Shown: piece by piece, positions 21,101-32,281 of the stretch
Layout of the letters: each line of letters begins with the position of its first letter
Position numbering within the stretch: the first letter of the stretch is position 1
DNA from: Mantamonas sphyraenae
Taxonomy: Eukaryota > CRuMs > Mantamonadidae
Reading direction: 5' to 3'
Length of the DNA stretch: 64,000 nt
NCBI GenBank assembly: GCA_026936335.1
Contig: JAPMXV010000054.1
Coordinates: 186,001 to 250,000, forward strand
Program-made: the position numbers and the translations under genes
The notes under the pieces: model-generated
Seen by the model: only the letters and a program-made list of their open reading frames with translations
Told to the model about the DNA's origin: nothing
Databases searched by the model: none

Positions 21101-24100
21101 CCGCCTGCGCATCCTCGTCCTCTTCTGCCACCGGATCCAGCGAAAACTCGCCCACAGCCTCGCCAGATGCACTCTTGTTTCCTTCTATTCCCACGCTGGC
21201 TGCGTGATTCAGACTGGGAAACGTGCCCACATTGAGCACGGCGCTGATCTGTTCCACCGACGCCGTGCGCCTGTGGTGGCCCGGGCGACGCCGCGAGCTG
21301 CGTTGCGACCGTTCGTCCTCGTGGCTCACCACACCTGCCGGCGAGCTGACAAAGCGCATGGGATTGCGGTAGCCGCGAATCCACTCATTCAGCAGCCGCG
21401 CCCACGCAGTGATGGTCTGGTACAGCTTGCGCTTCACCTTGGCCACAGCAAAGTAGTCTTCGCTAGCACTGGCCTCGCTCAGACGCTTGGCAAACTCCTC
21501 CTGCTCCATCACACAACGCTCCGAGAGGCGCGACAGCTCGTGCATGGCCTGTGTGCTCGACTCTGCAAACACCTCACCTCCTGTGCGTGACACCTCCTCC
21601 ACAATCTGCTCCTCGTCCGCAATGATGTTCTGCACAATCATGATCATGGCTTCCAGCAACTGTCGGATCTCCTTCACCTCCGCCTCCTTTATCGCACGGT
21701 GTGCCTCCGCGTCAAACTCCAGCCGCTGCACAAAGCTCGTGTCAAACACGGTGATGTGCGAGAAGCGAAACGAGGCAATCATGTCGCCGCAGCCAAAGTA
21801 GCGCACGTGCTCGTGGTACGGATCGTGTCCACACTCCGGGTTGGCACACACGCCCTCCCGATTGTAGAACGTCAACTCCAGGAACTTGCCAAACGAGTAG
21901 TTCCAGCTGTCATTGCTCAGCACGGTCACGGGCGTACTCGTGCCACACTTGTTGCACGCCGACCACACATAGATCTGCTTTGTGCCGTCCTCCGACACAG
22001 GCAGCGCCGCCGTCGCAAACTTGTCCACCATGACACTCAGCTGCCCCTTGCCGTGGGTAAAGTATCGCACGTGGTCCACCACCGTCGCCGAACACGACTG
22101 GTTTGTGCACCGGTACGCCTCGTTGAAGCAATTGTTCTCCAGATACTCTCCCAGCGTCATGTCGGACGCGTCGTAGTATTCGATCAGCTTCATGCGTGGC
22201 GGCACACAGCACGAGTTGTCCCGAAACAGCCCGCTGGAAAACAGGATGCACATCTCCTGGCAATTGTACGGATCCAAGCCTCCAACCTCCACATACCGCT
22301 GTGCTCGCGCTTCAATGACCGCTGCCTCGTCCAAGGCCTCTTGCAGCCGCGCCGCCTCCTCCTCGTCACCTGCCTCGACACTGCCGCTGCCGCTGTCGCC
22401 ACCCTTGCCCACGCCAGAACCAGACTCCACGGAGCTGGTTGTCGATGAGAAGCCCTCCTCCACCGAGGGGAACTCGCTCTCGTTGCCCGCCAACGTAGCT
22501 GCGGCGTTGATGCGTCCCGACTTGCGTCGCATCGTCGGTGTGTTGAACAAAGCCACGTCCGAATCGCTGCGGTTGTGCGAGAACGACCGTTTGATCATGT
22601 CCTGGCCCGCCTGTTCGCTCAGAAAGCGCCGTGTCCACGGCTGCACCGTGCCTGCGTCGTCCCCTTCTCCCAACGCTGCGGTTTCATAGACGCCTCCCGG
22701 TCCCTTGACCAGCGCCTCCACCTGTTCCACTTCGGCAGCATCGTTCAGTCGCACAATGAAATCCACACTGGTGGACACCGACAACAGCATGGCTTCCTCC
22801 TCCTCGTCTGCATCGGCGGGCCCCAGCGTGCCGGCCTTGCGCGCTGCATTCTTGGCCGCCTTTTCCTGTGCCTTTTTGTTGCCGGCCTTGCCTCGCACAC
22901 GTGCAAGCACACCCTTGCCAAAGTCGCGATCGATGCGCTTCTGCGTCAGCAATCGGTTGTACCGCTTCAGCAGTTTGCTTTGCTGCAGCGTCGCGTAGCA
23001 CTCGATCAGAAACTGGCTCTCCAGAATGAGGTTGTGAGCCGCAAAGATGGCAAACTGTGTGATCACCTTGACCTTGCGCAGGGTGAACATGTCTGCGCCC
23101 CGCAAGCAAATCGTCGCCCCCAGCGAGGGAGGACATCCCTCCAGGAAGCACAACGTCTTCTTCACAGTCTGCGTCGTGTCTGGAAGGTACGCGTGCGGCC
23201 TCTCGTACTCGTACGTGTGTGTGCGAAATTGTGCACACGTGCCCAGCTGCGGCAGCGCCATGCGGTCTGTGTACAGCGCCCCCACTGTGGGCAACACCTC
23301 TGCACCCGTGCTTCGCGCAATGCGCTCCATAATCACCGGCTTGTTGTTCAGCACCACCGAGATGTTCTCCTGCAGAAATGCCTCCTGCGCCAGGTGGGCC
23401 ACGCTCTTCTGCACCACAAGTAGGTTTGGCTGCAGACTGGAGATCTTCTTGACCAGAATACGCAGGTATTCCTGCTCTTGCTCCAGCAGGGCGTCGAAGG
23501 AATTGATGCGCCGCTCTTCACGGTCAAACTCGACTGCGCTGCCCAACAGAAGGATCTTGGGATCGCGAATCTGCGAGCGCATCCGCTTGTGGGCCACATT
23601 CTTTGTAAACGCCACGCCGTCCACGTAGCACGATTCCTCCACCCGCCCTCCGGGGATTTTCTTCACTTTGATGTAGTCGCGCAGATCCATCGAGTCGCCC
23701 GCACGCACGTCCAGGATCAATCGCGAGCACGCGCGTGCCGCAAGATACACAATCACATCCGTCCACGTCTCTGTGCTCAGGTTCTCGTCCAGAAGCAGTT
23801 GGTTCACCATCTGTCGCAAGTGGCCATTCGACACCTGTTGGATCCCCTGTACGTGCTCCTCGCCCAGCTGGGACGGCGATTCGGGCGGACTGTGGATGTC
23901 GTCCACGGCACCTGCCGACGACGACGCCGCCGCGGGCGTCCTAGGACTCGCATCATTTGCATCTGTGTCTGCTTCGGCCTCGCTGGCGTGCAGCAAACCC
24001 ACCACCGTCCCACTGCGCTGAGGCACCTTGGAAATCGTGTTGTAGTGTCGCATCTGCTTCACGCGTCCCGCAGGAGATGCTGGTTTCACGTCGTCTGCAG

Positions 24101-25468
24101 TCTGCTGTGCTTGTCCATTGTCGCTGTCGTCTTGGATGCCCTCTGCGGGCGTGGCAAGGTCCAAGGGTTCGATGTCTGATCCTGTGTGTGCGTGGAACGA
24201 CGACGCCGGAGGCGACATGGGTGGATCCACCAAATGGTCCGAGGCGGCGTAGGAGGAGGCACGCAGCGCTTCCACAGCATCGGATTGTGTACGTGGCTTG
24301 TGTGCGCCTCGATACGACGATGACGACCGCTTTCGCTTGTCCAACTCGTCGCCTGGGTGGCCATCCGCAAACACGTTGTCATCGTCCTCTGCTGCCGAGG
24401 AGGAGGACGAGGAGGAGGAAGAGGAAGAAGAAGAGGAAGATGCACTGCCAGTGGGCACGGGGCGTTGCAGGGTGAATCCGGGAGCGAGGGCAAGCGGGGA
24501 AAGGAGATTGGAGGAGGCTCGTCCACGCGAGTTGCTTGTGGTGCGTGCACGCGGCGACCACAGCTCGTGCTCGGAGCCGTAGGAGAACAGCTCGACGGAA
24601 CCAAAGTTGGAGTTTGCCAGAAAGAGGGTGAGTGCGTCATCGCCTCCAGGCTGACCTTGCAGGTCCTGCTGCTGTTGGTACGGTGACGTGGCGCGCGTTT
24701 GCCTGTACATGCGTGTGCGCAGATTGACCTCGGCCTGGTTCTCGCTCTGCAATGCCTCCAGGCAGTAGTTGCACACGCGCACTTCGCCACGATAGCCAAT
24801 TTGCTGGCCCGGGATGAAGTTGTCCGAGCACTTTTGGCAGAAGATCTGTCCGCACACGCGACAATGGTGCCGACGACGGATCAGATTGAACGGCAGTTGG
24901 CAGTCGTAGCACATCTTGACATTCTTGTCTGACATCCAAAACTCCGTGGTCGCCCACTGCTGCTGTTGCAGCCGCTGCTGTTCCAGTTGCCCGGTCCCGA
25001 GCTCCTCCTCCGTCTCCAGGGGCCGGTATATCTCGAATTCCCCCACAGGCGGAATATCCTCTGCATCTTCGTCCGACGCCACGCTCGAGGGTCGGAACAG
25101 CCTGGACGTAGTTTGTGTGTGGAAGCGTGTGTGTGCGTGTGTGTGTTTGCACGAGGGTGGTGAGTCGCTCCACCCTCCCCTCTTCCCACCTCCTGCGTCA
25201 CCGTCCATCCACTCTCGCCTTCCACTCACTTGTCAAAGAATCCTTCTGGCTTGGCGCCCACCTTGCCAAACTCTGTGAGCGTGTGGCCGTCCAAGTCCAG
25301 AGGCTGTAGCCGCAGCGAAGGCCACCGTGTGTGCACGCGTCAGCTGCCTCTCATTCTCCCCCACACACACCCCCCACACCCCCTCTGCACCTTTGCGGCG
25401 CCGCTACGTACCTCTGTGCTAAATGCTGTGTTTTGCACCTGCACTAGCAGCTCCTCGATGTCGTCCAT
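18111..25468 (-). CDS. PIKFYVE: PIKfyve/Fab1 phosphatidylinositol-3-phosphate 5-kinase
   Basis: Exons 18111..25101, 25230..25303 and 25412..25468 give 2,373 residues. The enzyme makes PI(3,5)P2 on endosomes and lysosomes. A FYVE finger (about residues 98-158) has WMSD, RRRHHCR and RVCNYC. A TCP1/chaperonin-like domain follows (about 500-780). The C-terminal PIPK domain has YDLKGSMRSRF, MDYSLVVGLDD and IIDYIRQYTWDKQLETW. Long Gly/Ser/Asn and acidic low-complexity stretches separate the domains. The true start is MDDIEELLVQVQ at 25468. The two small first exons restore PEGFFDK|LFRPSSVASDED in phase, while the longer open frame reaching 25229 is intron sequence. Unlike the animal enzyme, I saw no DEP domain. 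Partners would be VAC14 and FIG4, not in this window. Confidence 0.95.
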
Positions 25469-25514
25469 GCTCTGTGTGTGTGTTGCCTGCGCCGTCGCCG
25501 CCAAACCCAACACA
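25469..25514. promoter_or_regulatory. 46-bp bidirectional start region between PIKfyve and UBE2J
   Basis: The divergent start codons of PIKfyve (25468, minus) and the UBE2J gene (25515, plus) are separated by only 46 bp. Both 5' leaders and any core promoter must share this space or lie in the other gene. No TATA box is visible. Confidence 0.6.
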
Positions 25515-26621
25515 ATGTCGGTGTCCCTTGCCGCCCAAAAGCGGCTCAAAAAGGAGTACCGAGCCATCCGCAAGGATCCGCCAGACCACATCACGGCGGC
25601 CCCGCTATCCAACAATATCCTCGACTGGCGCTTTGTTGTCCAGGGCCTGCGTGACTGCCCCTACGAAGGCGGGGTGTACATCGGACGCCTGCGCTTCCCA
25701 CCTTCCTATCCCTACGAGCCTCCCAGCATCTACATGCTGACTCCCACCGGACGCTTTGAGATCGATACCCGCCTGTGTCTGTCCATGGTACGAGTGCACG
25801 TGCGGGCGAGATACAGCGCTGAGATTCGGGTCCTCCATTTTTCCCCTTTCGCTCACTCTCCACCACCCCCCCCGTTTTTTTTCACCCTTCCCTCAAACAG
25901 AGTGACTACCACAAAGAGTCGTGGAACCCCATGTGGTCTGTGGGTACTATCATCCAAGGCCTGGTCTCCTTTATGGTACGTGGGCGTCCGTGGCAGCCGC
26001 CTGGAAGGAAACAAGGCGTCGCGGGCTCTCGCCACCGTATCCCAACCTTTTTCTCCTGCCTCCAGCCGCCGAGGTTGCCCTATGCTCACAGCAGCCCCGC
26101 AGCTCGACGACGAGCCCACCACAGGATCCGTGCAGACGTCGGATGCTGTGAAGCGACAGCTTGCCAAGCAGTCCCTGCTGTACAGTATTGCCATTCCGCA
26201 CGTGCGCGACTTGTTTCCCGAAATCGTCCCCACCTCTCAGGAACTCGAGGAACTTGAGGCCAACGTCGCGCGCAAGACCACCACCACCAGCACACGCACG
26301 GTGGCTGCAGAACCTGCCAGCACACGACAACGGTCTACAGCGGGTGCAGGTGCAGCACGGGGTGCCGCCACACCGGCAGCCACCTCGGCCACCTCCCGTG
26401 CAAACCTGCTCATGAGTGCTGCTGCGGGCAACAAGCCAAGCATGGTCAAGGACATGGTGCGCCTGTCTGTACTCTTTGTCATTGTGTTTTGCATTCTCCT
26501 GGTTGTCCTCAACCTGCTGCTGGGCGAGGCAGGCGACGCTTCTGCTGCCGCTTCTGCCGCCGCTTCTGCCGCCGGCGCCACTTCGCCTGCCCCTCACACC
26601 ACAAACTCTGCTGTCGCTTGA
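25515..26621 (+). CDS. UBE2J: UBE2J/Ubc6-type tail-anchored E2 ubiquitin-conjugating enzyme
   Basis: Exons 25515..25787, 25901..25975 and 26103..26621, all phase 0, give 288 residues. Ubc6-class E2s sit on the ER membrane and serve ER-associated degradation. The UBC fold starts KRLKKEYRAIRKDPPDHI. The catalytic Cys is in RLCLSMSDYHKESWNP, formed across the first exon join and typical of the class, which has no HPN motif. SFMLDDEPTTGSV crosses the second join. A C-terminal membrane anchor (LSVLFVIVFCILLVVLNLLL) is followed by an unusually long Ala-rich lumenal tail of about 30 residues. The last 28 bp overlap the end of the convergent RING-RAMA-BRCT gene. The start was chosen at the first ATG that gives the conserved E2 N-terminus. 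Confidence 0.95.
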   Translation: MSVSLAAQKRLKKEYRAIRKDPPDHITAAPLSNNILDWRFVVQGLRDCPYEGGVYIGRLRFPPSYPYEPPSIYMLTPTGRFEIDTRLCLSMVRVHVRARYSAEIRVLHFSPFAHSPPPPPFFFTLPSNRVTTTKSRGTPCGLWVLSSKAWSPLWYVGVRGSRLEGNKASRALATVSQPFSPASSRRGCPMLTAAPQLDDEPTTGSVQTSDAVKRQLAKQSLLYSIAIPHVRDLFPEIVPTSQELEELEANVARKTTTTSTRTVAAEPASTRQRSTAGAGAARGAATPAATSATSRANLLMSAAAGNKPSMVKDMVRLSVLFVIVFCILLVVLNLLLGEAGDASAAASAAASAAGATSPAPHTTNSAVA

Positions 26622-29600
26622 ACATTCAGGTTGGACACAGAGTCAAAGATCCAATCCACACTCACGGGTGTCACCCCGTACTTGTCAGCCAGCCCGGCAG
26701 CCTCGCCAGGCTCGATTTCTGGAGATGCAATGAACACAACACTCCCCTGTGCTGCCTGCTGCTTCATCAGCGTCCCAATGTCTGTCGTATAGTCGATGCT
26801 GCTGTCTACAGATCCCACCGACGCCAACGAGTTGAGCGACGCTGACCCAACCGTCCCTCCGGCAGCCCAGTTCACACGGTGCAGCTTGTCCAACACCGTC
26901 GCCCCACCCAGTTCCAGAAGATGCGCGAGTTCTTTGCGCGATGGCGACGGTTTGGCAAACTTGCCGTGCAGGTACACCTGGCAGCCTGCAAACACACCGG
27001 GCTTGTTCTTGCGCCTCATCTCACGGCCCGACCGAGGCGCACCTGCCACCGTCTTGTCCCCACTGGCCTCAAACGGACCCTCCTCCACCCAGAAGCCCGC
27101 CTGCAACGATGCACGGAACCAGTCAAAGCCCACAATCCACTTGCCCGTCACGATGCCCAGGAAGTATTTCATCGTGCGCGACGACCGCTTGTCCTCGTCC
27201 AGATCCGTGATGATGTGTGTGATCTTTGTGTGGTCAAACCGCGTGCGCACCGTGCCCCGCAACTTCTTGTCGGCAAGCGCGCTTTTCAGCTCCTCCTCGT
27301 GCTCCTTGCTCATCGTCGTCGCTAGCAGGTGGATCTTTTTGCACTTGGAGGCACGATGACGCGTGCGACGACGTCGGGATGAGGACGTGGACGTGGATGA
27401 GGATGAGGATGAGGATGAGGATGAGGATGAAGTTGTCGACGTCGCTGACATGGGTGTCGTCGTCTGTCTGCTGCGCGTTGTCTCGGTTGACATGGGAGTG
27501 AGGTTGACCACATCCTCACTGCCGCCACTCACATCCAGGATCTTGCCTCGGATCTCCTCCAATTCCTTCAGCTTCCGCGGTGTTGTTTTCCGCACGCGTG
27601 ACCGCCGTGTTTGAATGCTCGGCGTCGGTTCCTCGCCCTCTGCACGTGTCGACTGGACACTGGGCGACTGTGGCGTCTCTGGCGACGCCGCTTTGTGCTT
27701 GCTTCCCACTGCCGGTGTCGTCGATGAAGCCACCACGCGCAGCTTGGGCGATCCATCGAACCCCAGAGATTTTGGCGCATGGCTCACTGTGTGTGTACGC
27801 TCAGCTGCCGATGGAGTTCCTGCTTCTTCGGCGTGGTTGCTGTCCTTGTTGGCCGTGTCGCCTGCCACATCAGTCACCCTCGCTTCCTTCTCTGATGAAG
27901 GCACGTACGGCAATGTTGTGGCTGTTGTCGACGGTGTCACCCTGTCTCCGCCTTCAAACGGTTGGGTGGGTGTGAACGGCGACACCTCACCCGGTTCTTC
28001 GTCCCCAAGCATCAGCGACTCGAATGCGCTCATCGCTCCTTGTCGCCCGCGCGGCGTCACTGAACCGCCAAACGGGCCCATGTGTCGGAACATTGGACGT
28101 GACGACGATGCCATCATCATGTCTCTGTGTCTACTGCCAAGGTGTTGCTGTTCCTGCCGTCCACTCTGCGAGTCTGGCAGCGACCCCGCGTGTTCGGAAA
28201 CCATCGAATTGCTCTGTGGTTCCCTCACATCCGACGGCTCCAACAGGCTGAAATGCTCCTCCTCGTCGTCGTCTTCATCATCGTCGTCGTCGTCATCATC
28301 ATCCTGTGCACCTACCACGGGCGACTGCATTACCACAAAATCGCCTGATCCCGGCGTCGTCGCTCCCCCGCGGCTCATGCTGCTTCCTGGACGCGACACA
28401 AGCGTTGTGGGAGGTGACAGGGACGCAGACACATTGGTTGCCTTTGTCATCACGTCATCATCCTCTTCCTGTTGTTCATCCTGGTCGCTCTCCTTGGTTT
28501 CCACCGTCGATGCTGCATCCATGTCAACTCTGCGTCGTGTCTGCCTCCTTCTGGCTGACCCTCCTGCATTCCCTGCGCTGCTGGGACTGTTGACACTGCT
28601 GCGACCCGCGTGGCTGCTCTTGGACCGCGGCTTTAGCCTGGGCGACTCGGCATACCCCAGAGAAACCAAGTATCGCGCACGCACTTTGTCCATCACCTCG
28701 CCGTCCATGCGCACACATTTCCATCCGTCCTTTTGCGACTTGGCACTGCCGCCGCAGTGCCTGCTTGCCGCATTGGCAAACCCAGACAGCGACGTGTATG
28801 TGTTGCCGTTCCAAACAATGGTTCCGTTTCCCTGCAAGATCCCGTCCACCGTCACATTCTTTGCGCCGTATGTAAGCCTGCTGCCTGCTGGCACGCGTCC
28901 GCTATCGATCAAGTCCCTCAGTGCCACCCGCGGCACCCCGTTGGAGTACTTTCCCTTGTACGAGCGCACCACCACCGCACTTTGCACTCCTTTGCGTGCG
29001 TCTCCCCCCTCTCCAATGAGTCTTCCCAGCGCTTCCAGCTCGGCATCCACCTCGTCATCCTCGTCGTCCTCGTATTCTCCGTCGCTGTCTTCCACCACTT
29101 CGTCGCTCGTTCTAATATCTACACGTGCTCGCTTTGCATCAACTCCCTGCAGAGCGTCGCTGTTGCCCTCATCCTCGTCCTCCATCGCGTCGCTGTGTTT
29201 CCTTTTGCCGTCGCCTGGCAATGACGTTTGTGTGTTTGACCGCCTCTTCTTTCGAGGGCTCTTCAACGTGGCCATCACATTGTCAAACAGCCGTTGCTGA
29301 GACTCCTCGGACGGTTTGGCGGCACCGCTCCCAGCCAGTGTGTGACGGTTCACGGCAGGCGATGATTGAGATGGCGAGGAGCTGGGAAACTCGTACTCGG
29401 CGCTGCCTCCTGTGACTGTGCCAGCTAGGGCACTCATCGACGCGCCCGCGTCCTGGTCTTGCTCTGCAACCACGTGTTGGTTTGTCCTGCCGTCGCTTCT
29501 GGCCTCTTGTGGCTGCCTGTCGCCGACTTGGCTGCTGCTGCTGCTGCTTGTCTCCTGCTGCCTGTTTGCTCGCTTGCGCTGTGCCTGTCGGCGGCGGTGA

Positions 29601-30383
29601 GCGATTGCGTCGTCCTCGTCCTCGTCCTCGTCGTCCTCCTCCTCCTCCTCGAATGTCATCTCATCGTCAAACTGGGTGTCCATGAGCATGGCTGCCATGG
29701 CACTGCGACCCGTGGTGTGGAGAGCCTCGTGTCCGCTGGCCTCGCCCTGTGTTTCGGCGTCCAGGTCCAACGACACCTGGGATGCCTGCCCTGCATACTG
29801 GGACGACTGGTACTCCATGATACGTTGGGAGAGGGCTTGTTGCTCGTCCGAAGTGTCCTCTTCTGCCGCGCTCAGCTTCAGCAGCCTCTTGAAATGGTCG
29901 ACAATGTTGCACAGCGTCGCGTTCTTGCGCACGCTCACGGGCGAGAATGGAATCAGGCAGGTGGGACATCTGGCTGGTGCCTGGTGCAGTAGCTCATCCA
30001 CACACCGTCTGGAGCATGCCGGGGTGGTTGTGTGTCCCGGGTTGGTGTGTCAGCAGGGCGGTGGATGAAATCGCGCGGGAACGCACTTCGGGAACACCCA
30101 CTCACCGGCAGTAGCTGTGCGCACACGGCAGCGAGTGTGGGTTGTCGTACAGCTGTGCACTGTAAGAAGACGAGCATAGTGCGTTGTGTCAGCCTATTGG
30201 CACCCTCACCTGCCCGCTGGCCTTTGCCTGCTGCGTTTTGGCGCCAAAGGGGGCTACATTTTGAATCTCCGCCATCCATTGGTGTCCATCCCCATGCACA
30301 CCAAGCAACACTGGTCACACCTGTGTCACCTACCACACGCTGCACTTTAGCTCCCGATCCATCTCCTCCAGACCGCTCTGCAT
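26594..30383 (-). CDS. RING-RAMA-BRCT nuclear protein, BARD1/BRCA1-like outline
   Basis: Exons 26594..30008, 30106..30159 and 30334..30383 give 1,172 residues. Splicing rebuilds a full C3HC4 RING (CSVC, LPCAH, YCRRC, RCPTC) at residues ~14-55, so it is probably a ubiquitin E3. Residues ~393-470 (VALRDLIDSGRVPAGSRLTY through VDGILQGNGTIVWNG to GWKCVRMDG) match the RAMA domain, which is linked to modified-DNA recognition in bacterial methylases and animal MPND. The C-terminal ~250 residues form two BRCT repeats (THIITDLDED; GKWIVGFDWFRASLQAGFW; VVFIASPEIEPGEA). Between them lie acidic and Ser-rich low-complexity stretches. The order suggests chromatin-targeted ubiquitination in DNA repair. The RING-BRCT pairing resembles BRCA1/BARD1, but no ankyrin repeats are present. 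Confidence 0.85.
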
Positions 30384-30432
30384 CTTGGAGGAGGAGACGA
30401 AGCACGTGTTGTTGGGTGAGCGGGCGCAGTTC

Positions 30433-32057
30433 CTACACATACATTCCATTGGCCACACGGTACGCACGCAAGGCATTGTCAACAAACACGGCGGACATGC
30501 CCGCGAGTGCAATGCCGAACGTGTCTGCCACGCTTGTGACACCCATTGCAAACTCGCGATACTCCGGTGGCACTTGCTGGGAGACCAGGTAGAAGGCGTT
30601 GACGTATGTGGCGCCTCCGAGCAGTCCCTCGTAGAAGATGATGAGAAAGACAAACCAAACGTACCCCAGCAGGTCCAAGTAGGCATGGGCGATCAAGACC
30701 GCCAAGTTGAGCACCTGCAGAAGCGAGGGAATCCAGATGTGCTTGATGGGGAAGAAATTGACCGAAGAACGACTGATAAACACGCCCGTCTGGTACAGGA
30801 ACTGGTAGTAGACGTAGTGAGCGCGTGGCTCAAACGGTGCATCGGCAAACCGAATCACCGGCGCCACACCCTGGTTGATCAGATACTCTGCGTAGTAGAC
30901 AATAAACAAAGGCGCCATGTAGGGCACCACCAGGGATTTGAGCACCTGGATGCGACGTGCAAGCGGAAGCGACGCACCAGCTCGTTCCCGAATCATCGGT
31001 GTCGCCTCGCTGTACGTACGCTCCTGCTGCACCCGATCCTCCGGAGGGTGGTACAGCACACAGATAAAGCTGAGGGGGGGAAGAAGATGGTGCGTGGAAG
31101 GGGGGATGCGGGATGAGCATGGCGGTCGGGAGTGGGTGTTGTGGCGGCGTCGGTTCCAACTCACCAATAAAGTGAGATCAGCGGAAGCACAGAGACAATC
31201 AACAGGGAGGTGGCGTGGTTGAGCTGGAACCACGTGGACAGGGCCAGGTACGACAGAGCACCAAAGACGCCAGCGCCTCCAGTGCCCGAGCTCCACGCAC
31301 TCACGGTGTCCCTGGCGGTGTTTGCAGTGGTCGTGTGTGTGGGTGGGTGTGAGGTTGTCGCTTTGAGTGCACGCGCGCATGTGTAACAACAACTACTCGT
31401 GGCCACTCACTTGTCATAGCGGGTGGTGAGTGCGAGAAAGGTGATTTCGCCAAACCCGGCTCCCACAGATGCAAAACACACGCCTGTGGAAAGGATGTCA
31501 GTGCCCATTGCTTATCGCCTTGCGGCGAGCCACGCCAGACCAGGAGACACACACGTACCGAGGAGACGCAGGGCGGCTGTGGGCGTAAGCGCCACAATCA
31601 GGAAACTGCTCATGGACATAAGGATGGAAAAGTACACCCGATAGGAGAAGGGCAGCTTGTCCATGTAGAACGGGGCTGTGATTTTGATGAGCAGTGTGGG
31701 CAGAATATCTGCCAGGAGAACAGCCCCTGGGTTGAGTTCGTGTCCCCCCTCGGCGCTCTCCAGCATATCTTCTGCCGCAGAGAGCATGATGACATAGCTG
31801 AGACACACGCGTCCTCGCACAGTGTCAGTGCATGCACACCCGCTTCCATTTGTTTCCTCTCTCTCTCTCTCTCTCTTCCTCACACGCGCGTGCGCGTGCG
31901 CGCACGTGCGCTGCGAGGAGGGTCCATCCACGCACCCAAAGTTGTTCACCAGGCCAAACACGAAAAAGGAGACCAGATTGGCGGTGTACTCGCCGCCCAT
32001 GCGTTCAGGCACACAAGTGCACGACACGCACTGGTGCATGGCCAGGTGAGGCAGCAT
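30433..32057 (-). CDS. CLN3: CLN3 (battenin) lysosomal membrane protein
   Basis: Exons 30433..31069, 31165..31311, 31411..31483, 31559..31797 and 31936..32057 give 405 residues. Every join keeps phase and rebuilds family motifs: LVNNFG|YVIMLSAAEDML, ALRLLG|VCFASVGAGFGEITFLAL, WSSGTGGAGVFGALSYLAL, and the hallmark FYEGLLGGATYVNAFYLV with REFAMGVTSVADTFGIALAG. CLN3 is a multi-pass late endosome/lysosome protein. Its loss causes juvenile Batten disease in humans, and it has been linked to glycerophosphodiester export. About 11 membrane segments are visible. The start at ATG 32057 is the first in frame; a second ATG at 31998-32000 (MGGEYTANLVSFF) would remove 19 residues and is equally plausible. 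The gene is divergent from the antiporter gene, 224 bp away. Confidence 0.95.
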
Positions 32058-32281
32058 GGCACGGCCACGCGGGTGCGTTCGGTTGTCCTGCACAAGCTTC
32101 TCGTCGTCCCTGTCCAATGGATACTCTGTGCGAGTGCATGTGCAAGGTGGTGCGTTGCATGTGTCCTTTCTGTCAGTTGTGTGTGCCAAAGGTGGGTTTT
32201 GTGCGTGTGTTTTGTCGTTTCGCACCTTCGTCCGCCATCCCTTGGCCGCGACACCGCGCAGGCCTGGCCACCTGTTCTCGA

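Noticed and set aside
25102..25229. PIKfyve N-terminus starting MSGRREWMDGDAGGG
   Set aside because: This is intron sequence. Splice sites at 25101 and 25229 and two upstream exons restore a natural reading frame with a proper ATG at 25468.
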